Source: CAZSSH01 sp964609825
GTDB taxonomy: Bacteria > Verrucomicrobiota > Lentisphaeria > Victivallales > Victivallaceae
Reading direction: 5' to 3'
Assembly (NCBI GenBank): GCA_964609825.1
Contig: CAZSSH010000002.1
Coordinates: 434,001 to 498,000, forward strand
DNA: 64,000 nucleotides
Shown in pieces: positions 25,557 to 33,613 of the stretch. Position 1 is the stretch's first letter. Each line of letters starts with the position of its first letter. Under the pieces are notes generated by a model. It worked only from the letters and a program-made list of their open reading frames with translations. It was not told the origin of the DNA and ran no database searches. The translations under genes were made by a program, and so were the position numbers.

Positions 25557-25904
25557 TATTGATTTAGATCTTTGCTGTTGTTTCTCTGTATTTGCTATTT
25601 TATAGATTAATTAATCAGTAATATCAGAGAACCTTAAAATTGTTAATAACTACTTTAAATTATTTTTATAACGATACTTACACTTATAATTTCTGTTGAT
25701 ATCCCGGATGATAAACGGTTGAGCAATGACAATGACTCAACTTATTAACAATCCTTTAACAGTCTTTTAACCGTCCGCAAACAACCTTGCCGACAAGTCC
25801 GGCTACCGCAAAAAACGCTTAAAAATTCACAATTGCAATTGAAAAATGACCGTTTCTCAATTATCTTAATAATAAGATATATCAACTTATGGATTTTGCA
25901 AATT
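25557..25904. other. Candidate replication origin region (AT-rich divergent gap)
   Basis: The gap upstream of dnaN, to the divergent SIS gene at 25905, has no ORF of note and is very AT-rich (for example 25600-25680). It holds three tandem 11-bp repeats (25745-25777) and an 11-bp inverted pair, TTATTAACAAT at 25742-25752 and its complement at 25639-25649. Genes run minus to the left and plus to the right for about 10-20 kb each way, as expected around an origin. Against it: no canonical TTATCCACA DnaA box is visible and dnaA is absent. It may simply be a regulatory gap. Confidence 0.45.
25745..25777 (+). repeat. Three 11-bp tandem repeats, helical-phase iterons
   Basis: Units TTAACAATCCT (25745-25755), TTAACAGTCTT (25756-25766) and TTAACCGTCCG (25767-25777) share TTAAC at exact 11-bp intervals, so they lie on one face of the helix. 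The first five bases are identical in all three units. Confidence 0.7.
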
Positions 25905-26546
25905 ATGAATGACCAGTTTCAACAATTTTTATTGAGATATCCGCAACTCAAGGTTTGCTCGGAGAGTATCCTGGCGACCGAAGCTTTGATTACCGAGGTT
26001 TTCCGCAATGACGGGACCTTTTTTTGTTGCGGCAACGGCGGCAGTGCGGCGGACTGCGATCATATTTGCGGCGAGTTTTTAAAGGGGTTCTTATTAAAGC
26101 GGGAAATTCCTCAAAATGTCGTTGATCTTTTTGATTGCCGTTTCGGCGAAGAGGGCAAAGCTTTGTCCCAAAAACTGCAAGGAGGGTTAAAAGCGGTGTC
26201 GCTCTTATCCCACCCGGCATTAAACAGCGCATTTGCCAATGATGTCGATCCCAATTTAAATTATGCCCAGCAATTGTATGCTTTGGGCCGCAAAGGCGAC
26301 GTGTTGTTTGCCATATCCACCGGCGGCAATGCCTTAAACGTCAAATATGCGTTGATGGCAGCGCAGGTCAAGGGGCTCAAAACGGTGCTGTTGACCGGCA
26401 ATAAACATGGAGTTTGCGAAAAATATGCCGATATTTCAATCTGTGTTCCGGAGTCGGAAACGTACAAAATTCAAGAGTTGCATTTGCCCTTGTATCACTA
26501 TTTGTGCATGGCGGTCGAAGACCATTTTTTCGGTAGCGGCAAATGA
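25905..26546 (+). CDS. SIS-domain phosphosugar isomerase (GmhA/DiaA-like)
   Basis: A 213-residue single SIS domain from the ATG at 25905 (MNDQFQQFLLRY). FFCCGNGGSAADCDHICGEF and ISTGGNALNVKYAL are the phosphosugar-binding loops found in sedoheptulose-7-phosphate isomerase GmhA. The last part, ELHLPLYHYLCMAVEDHFF, carries the family's terminal helix. Most likely it makes heptose for lipopolysaccharide. The DnaA-binding paralogue DiaA has the same fold, and the location beside a possible origin makes that alternative worth noting. No heptose kinase genes are near. The stop overlaps uppS by four bases. Confidence 0.82.
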   Translation: MNDQFQQFLLRYPQLKVCSESILATEALITEVFRNDGTFFCCGNGGSAADCDHICGEFLKGFLLKREIPQNVVDLFDCRFGEEGKALSQKLQGGLKAVSLLSHPALNSAFANDVDPNLNYAQQLYALGRKGDVLFAISTGGNALNVKYALMAAQVKGLKTVLLTGNKHGVCEKYADISICVPESETYKIQELHLPLYHYLCMAVEDHFFGSGK

Positions 26547-27226
26547 GTGAAATTAAACACGTCGCCATTATTATGGACGGCAACGGCCGTTGGGCCGAGC
26601 AGCGCGGTTTGCCCAAAGTGGCGGGTCACCGGCAGGGGGCCAAACAAGTGTCGGTGGCGCTGGAAACGGCTAAGGAGCTGGGGATCAAATATTTGACGTT
26701 GTATGCTTTCAGCACCGAAAATTGGAAGCGGCCGTTGACCGAAGTCAATGCATTGATGGGGCTTTTGGAGGAGTTTCTGGCAGAGAAATTACCCGAGCTG
26801 ATGGAGAAAAATGTGTGTTTGCGGACCATCGGCCGCACCGACGGTTTGCCGTATCCGACCCGCAAAGCGTTGTTGAGCGCGATTGCCAAAACCGCCAAAA
26901 ATACCGGCGGGGTGCTGACTTTGGCGTTAAATTACGGCGGCCGCTCGGAGATTGTCGATGCAATCAATAAAATAACGGAAGCAGGGGTAAAAGTAACGGA
27001 AGAAACCTTCGGCCAATATTTATACGCTCCCGATATGCCGGACCCGGATTTGTTGATCCGGACCAGTGGCGAGTTGCGCTTGAGCAACTTTTTACTGTGG
27101 CAGCTCTCTTATTCGGAGATCTATGTCACGGATGTTTTGTGGCCGGATTTCGGGCGCGGTGATTTTATTAAGGCGCTCGAGTCCTTCCGTCAGCGCGACC
27201 GTCGTTTCGGCGGCCGCAAAAAATGA
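26543..27226 (+). CDS. uppS: Undecaprenyl diphosphate synthase
   Basis: A 227-residue cis-prenyltransferase that builds the C55 lipid carrier for peptidoglycan and surface glycans. IIMDGNGRWAEQRGLPKVAG near the N-terminus binds the diphosphate. YLTLYAFSTENWKRP, LALNYGGRSEI and LLIRTSGELRLSNFLLWQ are conserved family blocks. The length is typical of bacteria. It is coupled to the SIS gene by an ATGA overlap and is followed 43 bp later by cdsA, the common uppS-cdsA order. A 21-bp repeat element overlaps its stop codon (27224-27244). Confidence 0.97.
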   Translation: MSEIKHVAIIMDGNGRWAEQRGLPKVAGHRQGAKQVSVALETAKELGIKYLTLYAFSTENWKRPLTEVNALMGLLEEFLAEKLPELMEKNVCLRTIGRTDGLPYPTRKALLSAIAKTAKNTGGVLTLALNYGGRSEIVDAINKITEAGVKVTEETFGQYLYAPDMPDPDLLIRTSGELRLSNFLLWQLSYSEIYVTDVLWPDFGRGDFIKALESFRQRDRRFGGRKK

Positions 27227-27244
27227 CGGATCAAATAACGGATT
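27224..27244 (+). repeat. Repeat element overlapping the uppS stop codon
   Basis: The 21-bp string beginning with the TGA stop (27224-27226) and ending ACGGATT is repeated, less one base, at 35630-35649, again starting at a TGA stop codon. Both copies contain AAATAACGG, a 9-mer found at least ten times in the window. Confidence 0.55.
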
Positions 27245-27269
27245 ATACTTTACGAAAGGATCAAATAAA

Positions 27270-28184
27270 ATGTTTAAGTTGAGAGCGGTCAGTTTTCCAC
27301 TGTTGCTGGTGTTGTTGGCAGTGATTGTTTATTGGGAAAAATTTGGAATCTACATCATCGTATTTTTGACGCCGCTGATTGCCGGCGCGTTGCTCTATGA
27401 AGTTACCGGCATGGTCAAAGCGCTGCAGATCGAAACTTACCGCAAATCATTGGTCATTGGCGGCGCGCTGTTGTTTTTTCTCTTGTTTGTACGGGTGCTC
27501 TGCGGACCGGGATTATTCAAGTTTTTGTCCGTCGTCACCTCGATTGTGCCGCTGGGATTGTTTGCATATTGCTGGCTTCAGTTGTTGTTTGCCGCCGACA
27601 AAAAGGGGGCATTTTCCAAAATGCTTTATACGATGTCGCTCGGGTTTATCGTTTTATTTCCGTTATTTTTGTTAATGCAGACGTATTTGAGCGGTGTACC
27701 GCTGCCGATGGGGCCGCGTCCGTTGTTTATGGGCGCCCGTAATTTGCTGTTTCTGATTTTGGTCACCAAGGCGATGGACACCGGCGGCTACATTGCCGGG
27801 ATGCTTTCGCAACGGTATATGAAAAACGGCAACCATAAAATGATTCCATCCGTGAGCCCAAAAAAATCTTGGGAAGGGACTGCGGGCGGCTTGGTGTTGT
27901 CCATCGGTGTCAGCTTGATCTTTTGGGCGATCTACTCTGACGCTCCGTATTGCCGCTTGCCGCAGCAGATGCTCGGCGTCTCGGTTTGGTGGTACATTCT
28001 GGCCGGTCTGGTGCTCGGCATCGGGAGTTTGGCGGGTGATTTGACCGAGTCGGCGCTCAAGCGGGCCTGCAATGTCAAGGACTCGGGTCAAATCATTCCC
28101 GGCATGGGCGGCGTGTTTGATGTGTTTGACAGCTTTCTTTTTAACGGGATGTTGTTTTTCGTCCTGGCCGCTTTCAAATTTTAA
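27270..28184 (+). CDS. cdsA: Phosphatidate cytidylyltransferase
   Basis: A 304-residue integral membrane enzyme making CDP-diacylglycerol for phospholipid synthesis. The start at 27270 follows ACGAAAGGATC. About eight hydrophobic segments precede the signature SVSPKKSWEGTAGG and the C-terminal NVKDSGQIIPGMGGVFDVFD. The usual PGHGGxxDRxD reads PGMGGVFDVFD, so His and Arg of the consensus are replaced, while the metal-binding aspartates remain. It follows uppS as in many bacteria. A hairpin lies just after its stop. Confidence 0.93.
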   Translation: MFKLRAVSFPLLLVLLAVIVYWEKFGIYIIVFLTPLIAGALLYEVTGMVKALQIETYRKSLVIGGALLFFLLFVRVLCGPGLFKFLSVVTSIVPLGLFAYCWLQLLFAADKKGAFSKMLYTMSLGFIVLFPLFLLMQTYLSGVPLPMGPRPLFMGARNLLFLILVTKAMDTGGYIAGMLSQRYMKNGNHKMIPSVSPKKSWEGTAGGLVLSIGVSLIFWAIYSDAPYCRLPQQMLGVSVWWYILAGLVLGIGSLAGDLTESALKRACNVKDSGQIIPGMGGVFDVFDSFLFNGMLFFVLAAFKF

Positions 28185-28197
28185 GCGATTTTCACCC

Positions 28198-28223
28198 GGC
28201 ACATGTGACAAGACACGTGTGCC
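28198..28223 (+). other. Hairpin between cdsA and the Lrp gene
   Basis: GGCACATGTG (28198-28207) pairs with CACGTGTGCC (28214-28223) except for one wobble, with a 6-base loop. No T-run follows, so it is not a clear terminator; it may be an Lrp operator or an mRNA structure. Confidence 0.45.
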
Positions 28224-28253
28224 CTATTATCTTCTCAGAAAAAGAGGTAAATT

Positions 28254-28736
28254 ATGGAACAAAAGATTTTAAAACTCCTTGCCGAAAACGCACGTATCAG
28301 CGAGGCCGAAATTGCCGCAAGGCTGAACATAGCAGAGTCCACCGTCAAAGAGGTGATCAAGGAGTTGAAGGATCGGGGCGTGATTTGCGGTTTCACCACC
28401 ATCTTAAACGAAAATAAGATCAAAGACAATAAAGTAAAAGCGCTGATCGAGGTCAAAGTTACCCCCAAACGAGAGGGCGGCTTTGACCAGATCGCCAAAC
28501 GAATCGCAAATTTTCCGGACGTGACCGACTTGTATCTGGTCTCCGGTTCGTTTGATTTATTGTTGACCGTTGAGGGCGAGTCTTTGCAGGAAGTCGCCTC
28601 GTTTGTTTCGGAAAAACTGTCCACACTGGACGGCATCGTTTCCACCGCGACGGTCTTTTTGTTGAAAAAGTATAAAGAATCCAACAGGATAATGCAAAAT
28701 GACGAAGAATACGAACGACTTAAAATCTGTCCGTAA
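28254..28736 (+). CDS. Lrp/AsnC-family transcriptional regulator
   Basis: A 160-residue feast/famine regulator. The N-terminal winged HTH reads LLAENARISEAEIAARLNIAEST, then a RAM ligand-binding domain (VKALIEVKVTPKREGGFDQIA, VTDLYLVSGSFDLLLTVEG). These proteins bind amino acids and often control the neighbouring gene. Here the following aminotransferase overlaps it by 38 bp, so the pair is likely one regulatory and metabolic unit. The ATG is preceded by GAGGTAA. A tail of about 20 polar residues extends beyond the usual end. Confidence 0.93.
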   Translation: MEQKILKLLAENARISEAEIAARLNIAESTVKEVIKELKDRGVICGFTTILNENKIKDNKVKALIEVKVTPKREGGFDQIAKRIANFPDVTDLYLVSGSFDLLLTVEGESLQEVASFVSEKLSTLDGIVSTATVFLLKKYKESNRIMQNDEEYERLKICP

Positions 28737-29892
28737 CAATTATGTCGCGGACCACATCGCGGAGTTGCCCAAAAGCGGGATCCGTGCTTTTTTTGATTTG
28801 GTCAGCAAAATGGACAAGGATGTGATCTCGCTAGGGGTTGGCGAACCTGACTTTACCACCCCGTGGGTGATCCGCGAGAGCGGCATTTTTTCGCTGGAAA
28901 AGGGGCATACCTCCTATACCTCCAACCTCGGGCTCCCGGCCTTGCGCAAAGAAATTTGCCATTACGTCGAAACCAATTACGGCGCTTCTTTCAACCCCGA
29001 TAACGAGTGCCTCGTAACGATCGGCGTCAGCGAAGCTTTGGACTTGGCCATGCGCGCATTGTTGAATCCCGGCGATGAAGTCATTTATACCGAGCCTTGT
29101 TTTGTATCTTATCCGGCCGAAATCCGCATGGCCCACGGCGTCCCGGTGGTGATTGAGACCAAAGTCGAGGACGCGTTTGCTCTCGACCCGGCGGCCTTGC
29201 GGCGGGCGATCACGCCCAAAAGCAAAGTACTCTTGCTCAATTTTCCGTGCAACCCCACCGGCGCGGTGCTCAACGATCAGCAGTTAAAAGAAATCGCCGA
29301 CATCGCGATTGCCCATGATTTGATCGTGATTACCGATGAAATTTACTCGGAGTTGTTGTACGAGGGAACGCACCGCTCGATTGTTTCTTTGCCGGGCATG
29401 CGCGAGCGTACCTTGTTTTTGCACGGGTTCTCCAAAGCCTTTGCGATGACCGGTTGGCGCATCGGCTACGCTTGCGGACCCTATGAGATCATTGACGCGA
29501 TGATGAAAATTCACCAGTATGCCATCATGTGTGCCTCGATTACCGCTCAGGAGGCGGCGATTGAGGCCCTCCGGCACGGGGTCAAGCACATGCAACAAAT
29601 GCGTGAATCCTATTTTGAGCGGCGCAATCTGATGGTAGCCGGGCTCAACCGCATCGGGTTAACGTGTCTGCTTCCCAAAGGGGCGTTTTATGCGTTTCCG
29701 TCTATCCAGTCGACCGGACTATCTTCGCATGATTTCGCCGCCAATTTGCTGCAAAAGCAAAAAGTGGCGGTGGTTCCCGGCACCGCTTTCGGCGCCTGCG
29801 GCGAGGGCTTCGTCCGCTGCTGCTATGCCGCCGCGGCCGAGGACATCGTCAAGGCGATTGAGCGGATGGAGAAATTCATCGCCCAAATTTAA
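28699..29892 (+). CDS. Class I/II pyridoxal-phosphate aminotransferase (aspartate/aromatic type)
   Basis: A 397-residue fold-type I aminotransferase. LGVGEPDFTTPWVI opens the fold, NFPCNPTGAVL and VITDEIYSELLYEG bind the cofactor, and SKAFAMTGWRIGY contains the Schiff-base lysine. The last arginine motif, GEGFVRCCYA, binds the substrate carboxylate. Substrate is not certain: aspartate, alanine or aromatic amino acids are candidates. The start lies inside the end of the lrp gene in another frame, with AGGA eight bases upstream, implying coupled translation. Confidence 0.92.
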   Translation: MTKNTNDLKSVRNNYVADHIAELPKSGIRAFFDLVSKMDKDVISLGVGEPDFTTPWVIRESGIFSLEKGHTSYTSNLGLPALRKEICHYVETNYGASFNPDNECLVTIGVSEALDLAMRALLNPGDEVIYTEPCFVSYPAEIRMAHGVPVVIETKVEDAFALDPAALRRAITPKSKVLLLNFPCNPTGAVLNDQQLKEIADIAIAHDLIVITDEIYSELLYEGTHRSIVSLPGMRERTLFLHGFSKAFAMTGWRIGYACGPYEIIDAMMKIHQYAIMCASITAQEAAIEALRHGVKHMQQMRESYFERRNLMVAGLNRIGLTCLLPKGAFYAFPSIQSTGLSSHDFAANLLQKQKVAVVPGTAFGACGEGFVRCCYAAAAEDIVKAIERMEKFIAQI

Positions 29893-29966
29893 TTTTTTAA
29901 AAAGCCAATCAATGACGGGAGCGGTCTGTCTTGGCCGCGCACGTGATTGCATTGCAGGATATTACC

Positions 29967-31412
29967 ATGGTTTTGTCATTTTTTCAAACCTTTAACCGCC
30001 GCAACTTTATTTGTCACGGCGGTTATTTGGAGATTTGCCGGATCGCTTATCCGCTGGTGATTATGAGTGCGAGCCATTCGATCATGCAGTTTGTCGACCG
30101 CAAATTTCTGGCGATGAACTCCACATTGGATGTGGCGGCCTCGCTCCCCTCGGGGATTCTCTATTTTACTTTGTTTTGTTTTTTTATGGCGACATGCAAC
30201 TACACGTCGGCGCTAGTGGCCCAGTATTACGGTGCAAATGACCGCGAGCAATTGCTGCGCGCGGTCTGGTCCGGCCTTGCTTTGGCGGCGGTGTCGGGGC
30301 TGATTATCATGATTTTGGTGCCGACGCTGGGGCGGTATCTCATTACCCACAGCGGCCACTCGCCCGAGTTGGCGGCCAAGGAAATCGCTTACTTTAACGG
30401 GTTATTGCCGAGCGGCGTTTTTGTCTGTCTCTCGGCGCCGTTGTTTGCCTTTTTCTCAGGTCAGGGGCGGACCAAGGTGGTGGCGGTAATCAATATCGGC
30501 GGGTGTTTGCTTAATATTGTATTGGACTACATGTTTATTTTCGGCAAATGGGGTGCTCCCGAGTGGGGTATTTTTGGCGCCGCGATTGCGACGAGTATTT
30601 GCTGCATGGCATCGTTTACCGTTATTTTGATCTATTTTTTGCTGCAAAATCAGCAAAAGTACCGGACGCGGGCCTTTCCCCGGCCGCAGTGGATGCTTTT
30701 TAAGAAGCTGGTCGGCTACGGTGCTCCGGCCGGATTTCAGACCTTTATCGACGTCGGCGCCTTTGCCTTTATCACCTTTATGATCGGCAACATCGGCGAG
30801 GCGGCGCTGGCGGCGAGCGTGATTGCCTTGTCGATCAATAATATTTTGTTTGTGCCGTTGCTGGGGCTGGCCGACTCGATTGCGATCGTCACGGGTCAAT
30901 ACATCGGACGCAACCGCAAAAACATTGCCGAAAAAGCGGTCTACCGCGCCTGGCGGCTGGCGGCGATTTATATGAGCTTGGGGATTATCTGCTACCTCGG
31001 GTTTCCGGAGGCACTGGCCAATTTCTTTTATCCGCAAAAGGCGTCAAATATTGACTTTGCCGAAGTCACCCGGATCTGCGCCGGGGTGTTGGCGGCGGCC
31101 TGCGTGTTTAATGCCTGCGACAGTATCAAATTCATTTTTATGGGTGCGATGCGCGGCGCGGGCGACACGGTGGCGGTGTTTGTGATCAATTTGTGCACGG
31201 CCTGGCTGGTGATGGTGCCGGGGGTGATTTTTTTCACCAAAGTAATCCCGATCGGGGTCGTCCCCTTGTGGAGCTTCATCGCCGCGGTGGCGTGTCTCGA
31301 CGCCGGATTCTTTTTGTGGCGCTTCCAGTCGGGCAAATGGCGTAAGATCAATTTGATTGATCAAAACAAACTGCAGGTTCCTTTGGAGGAGCTGACCGTG
31401 CAAAATCCGTAA
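29967..31412 (+). CDS. MATE-family multidrug/metabolite exporter
   Basis: A 481-residue protein of twelve predicted membrane helices in two homologous halves. The ATG at 29967 (MVLSFFQTFNRRNF) follows CAGGAT at eight bases; a TTG twelve codons upstream is less likely. PLVIMSASHSIMQFVDRKF in helix 1 and the mid-protein GAPAGFQTFIDVGAF are typical of MATE half-repeats. These antiporters export cationic drugs or metabolites using Na+ or H+. It follows the aminotransferase by 74 bp. The substrate cannot be inferred. Confidence 0.9.
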   Translation: MVLSFFQTFNRRNFICHGGYLEICRIAYPLVIMSASHSIMQFVDRKFLAMNSTLDVAASLPSGILYFTLFCFFMATCNYTSALVAQYYGANDREQLLRAVWSGLALAAVSGLIIMILVPTLGRYLITHSGHSPELAAKEIAYFNGLLPSGVFVCLSAPLFAFFSGQGRTKVVAVINIGGCLLNIVLDYMFIFGKWGAPEWGIFGAAIATSICCMASFTVILIYFLLQNQQKYRTRAFPRPQWMLFKKLVGYGAPAGFQTFIDVGAFAFITFMIGNIGEAALAASVIALSINNILFVPLLGLADSIAIVTGQYIGRNRKNIAEKAVYRAWRLAAIYMSLGIICYLGFPEALANFFYPQKASNIDFAEVTRICAGVLAAACVFNACDSIKFIFMGAMRGAGDTVAVFVINLCTAWLVMVPGVIFFTKVIPIGVVPLWSFIAAVACLDAGFFLWRFQSGKWRKINLIDQNKLQVPLEELTVQNP

Positions 31413-31446
31413 TTTATTTTATATCATATAGTTAGAGGATATGCTT

Positions 31447-32070
31447 ATGACCGAACATGCCGAGGACAAAGAAATTTTGTTTCATACCGGGACTTACGAG
31501 TTGTTTCCCAAATTTGCCGACGATGTCTGCGTCGAGCTGGATCTGGGATGCGGTGTCGGCTCCTTTACCTGCCTTTTGGCAGAGAAGTTCCCGGAGCGCC
31601 AAATTATTGCCGCTGACGTGATGGTGGGACGCTTGCGCAAAGTAGTCAAGCGCGCTCACCGCGCCAAGTTGAAAAATCTCACAGTTGTCCGCACCGAGGC
31701 GCGGCACTTTGTCGGCGTGATGCTTGCCGACCGGAGTTTGGATCGGCTGCATATTTTGTGCCCCGACCCGTGGCCCAAAAACCGGCACAGCGGCAACCGG
31801 CTGGTGTCGTCGGATTTTGCGGCGCAGATTTTCCGGGTGCTGAAAACGGGCGGGATTTTTCACTTTTCCAGCGATGATGCGCCGTATTTTGATGCGGTGA
31901 CAACGTTGATTGGTCAAAGCGGGCTTTTTGCTGCGGCTCCCGAGGGGATCGCCGACTGCTGCGCCCTCAAGAGTGATTTTGAGCTGCGCTGGCTCGCGGA
32001 GGGCAAAAGCGTCCGCCATTTGAGCGTCCGCAAAGTCGAGCCGGATTGGCGTAATTACCGCGGCCACTGA
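31447..32070 (+). CDS. trmB: tRNA (guanine-N7)-methyltransferase
   Basis: A 207-residue enzyme that methylates G46 of tRNA. The SAM-binding motif ELDLGCGVGSFTCLLA lies near residue 30. The diagnostic HILCPDPWPKNRHSGNRL motif, then DFAAQIFRVLKTGG, identify TrmB. The C-terminal part is short. Start choice: the ATG at 31447 is six bases after AGAGGAT, while an ATG at 31441 is nearly adjacent to it. No operon partner is obvious. Confidence 0.93.
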   Translation: MTEHAEDKEILFHTGTYELFPKFADDVCVELDLGCGVGSFTCLLAEKFPERQIIAADVMVGRLRKVVKRAHRAKLKNLTVVRTEARHFVGVMLADRSLDRLHILCPDPWPKNRHSGNRLVSSDFAAQIFRVLKTGGIFHFSSDDAPYFDAVTTLIGQSGLFAAAPEGIADCCALKSDFELRWLAEGKSVRHLSVRKVEPDWRNYRGH

Positions 32071-32120
32071 GGAATGCGCGGTTAAAAAGCGGCCGGTTTT
32101 GGGTGTTTTTGCGAAAAAAG

Positions 32121-32135
32121 TTGAAAAATTTTCAA
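32121..32135. repeat. Perfect 15-bp palindrome upstream of the bS22-like gene
   Basis: TTGAAAAATTTTCAA has seven-base arms around a central A. It lies about 85 bp before the small ribosomal gene, in the gap after trmB, and may be an operator. Confidence 0.4.
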
Positions 32136-32186
32136 TAATTTACTGGGAAAATCGGCAAAGTGGCGCTATTTTAAACAAAGAAACAT

Positions 32187-32202
32187 TTTTTGTTAACAAA
32201 AA
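32187..32202. repeat. 16-bp palindrome overlapping the bS22 ribosome-binding site
   Basis: TTTTTGTTAACAAAAA is a perfect palindrome whose right end runs into the AAGGG Shine-Dalgarno of the gene starting at 32219. A protein bound here, or a transcript dimer, could block translation or transcription. Function is an inference. Confidence 0.45.
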
Positions 32203-32218
32203 GGGTAGTGAAAACAAC

Positions 32219-32308
32219 ATGGGCAATTTAAAGAAAAGACGGCGCAAAAAAATCGCCAAGCACAAGCGCAAGAAGCAATTGAAAGCGTTGCGTCATAAGA
32301 ACAAGTAA
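32219..32308 (+). CDS. 29-residue bS22-like ribosomal protein (AURKAIP1/COX24 family)
   Basis: A 29-residue, extremely basic protein starting MGNLKKRRRKKIAKHKRKK and ending in lysine. Length, the GxLKKRRRKKIAKHK core and the LRHKNK end match the short bacterial AURKAIP1/COX24-domain proteins, related to mitochondrial mS38 and mycobacterial bS22, which bind 16S rRNA near the decoding site. The ATG at 32219 has AAGGGTAG upstream. It is followed by an intrinsic terminator at 32331-32391. It is a real gene despite its size. Confidence 0.88.
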   Translation: MGNLKKRRRKKIAKHKRKKQLKALRHKNK

Positions 32309-32330
32309 TTGACTGTAATCGTTTGCTTGG

Positions 32331-32391
32331 CCCGGTTTTGATGGCTGCCGTTTTTTCGGGAGAATGCGATCAAGATCGGGTTTGTTTTTTT
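32331..32391 (+). terminator. Terminator after the bS22-like gene
   Basis: CCCGGTTTTGAT (32331-32342) pairs with ATCAAGATCGGG (32369-32380) over 12 bp with two wobble pairs, followed by TTTGTTTTTTT (32381-32391). Confidence 0.6.
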
Positions 32392-32407
32392 AAGCCAGGG
32401 GGTGAAT

Positions 32408-33613
32408 ATGATGAAGTATTGGATTGCCGCGGTGTGTTTCGCAAGTTTGTGGATACTGGGGGCGGAGGAGCCGGAGACGTTTAACTACTCTCAGGCACCT
32501 AACCTTAAAGTGCGTGCTCTCGAAAATTACAACAATGCTTTGCATACCGAGGTCCCCGGCGAGTCGATCAAAATGCTGCTGCAGTCGATCCGCGAAAATC
32601 CCCGCAACGAGTCGCCGCGCTGGTGGCTTATCCGCATCGCGGTGGAAAACAAAAGCTTGAATCAAACCGGCAAAGAACTCTTTGCCATCGCCTTGGAGGA
32701 GCCCCGGCTGCCCCGGCTGAGCAATGTTGCCTTGGATATGATGCTTTACGGCCGCAACAATATCGGCAAAGAGGAGCGCAGCTCGATTTGCCAAAATATC
32801 CTCACCATTTTGAGTGAAAACAACTGGGACTGCGCACAGGGGACCGATAATTTCCCGGCCTTGCTCAATTTGCTCTACCGCTATAATTTTTTGGCTTATG
32901 ACCGAGCCACTTATCTCGACGGCGAAGCCGCGTTTGACCGCTCCTGGGAGGCGTTGACTCCTGAGCAGAAGCAATTATATGCAGGCTTGTTTTTGAGCTA
33001 TTTTGCCAACGTTGCCAAGTACAAAGACAAATCCAATCCGTTTTGGTTTCCCTTTGGCAAGACGCCGTATGAGGAAACCGTCGACCGGGTGCATGTTATG
33101 GCGCAGTCGGTGCTGACACCCAAACCCCAGGGCTACCGGATGGAGGATTTGGACGCGGTGGCAATCGCGATTGAGAACCTCAATGACCTTGAGCTCTTAA
33201 AAGCTTACGAAAAAGCTCTGGTCAATACCGATTATCTTAAAAACCCCAACAACGCCAATACTTTGGCCTACTTAAAAGCGGTCCTCAACTATGATTTGGA
33301 TGATGCCGAGCGGTTGGCCTCGTTTGCTGTGCTGCAGGAGAATAGCGCGGCGTTTTGGGATACCTTGGCTTGGGTTTACTATCAGCAAAAGAAATATGAC
33401 AAGGCCAGGGAGGCCATTCAAAAAGCATTTAACGGCAAAGACATCCAACTTGGGGAAAATGTGATTAATGAGCATGCCGGCGATATTTTTGCCGCCTCCG
33501 GCGACAAAGTCAAGGCCAAAGAATACTACCAAAAGGCGCTCGCGTCTGATGCCGAAGTCCGTTTTGAAAAGTCTGCCGTCGAGCAAAAGCTCAAAGCGCT
33601 GGAGCAAGATTGA
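32408..33613 (+). CDS. Exported TPR-repeat protein, unknown function
   Basis: A 401-residue protein with a signal peptide (MMKYWIAAVCFASLWILGA) and no lipobox. Helical pairs fit tetratricopeptide repeats at the N-terminus and clearly at the C-terminus (AFWDTLAWVYYQQKKYDKAR, HAGDIFAASGDKVKAKEYY). Probably a periplasmic scaffold. The start is the ATG at 32408, with AGGGGG ahead; GTG at 32402 and ATG at 32411 are alternatives. It ends with TGA overlapping the rlmN ATG by one base, so it is co-translated with a tRNA/rRNA methylase, which tells little of its role. Confidence 0.82.
   Translation: MMKYWIAAVCFASLWILGAEEPETFNYSQAPNLKVRALENYNNALHTEVPGESIKMLLQSIRENPRNESPRWWLIRIAVENKSLNQTGKELFAIALEEPRLPRLSNVALDMMLYGRNNIGKEERSSICQNILTILSENNWDCAQGTDNFPALLNLLYRYNFLAYDRATYLDGEAAFDRSWEALTPEQKQLYAGLFLSYFANVAKYKDKSNPFWFPFGKTPYEETVDRVHVMAQSVLTPKPQGYRMEDLDAVAIAIENLNDLELLKAYEKALVNTDYLKNPNNANTLAYLKAVLNYDLDDAERLASFAVLQENSAAFWDTLAWVYYQQKKYDKAREAIQKAFNGKDIQLGENVINEHAGDIFAASGDKVKAKEYYQKALASDAEVRFEKSAVEQKLKALEQD

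Noticed and set aside
25557..25904. Canonical DnaA boxes
   Set aside because: No TTATCCACA or one-mismatch copy was found on either strand; the TTATTAACA-like words differ at two positions.
32402..32407. GTG start for the TPR protein
   Set aside because: The G-rich ribosome-binding site overlaps this codon, so the ATG at 32408 is better placed.
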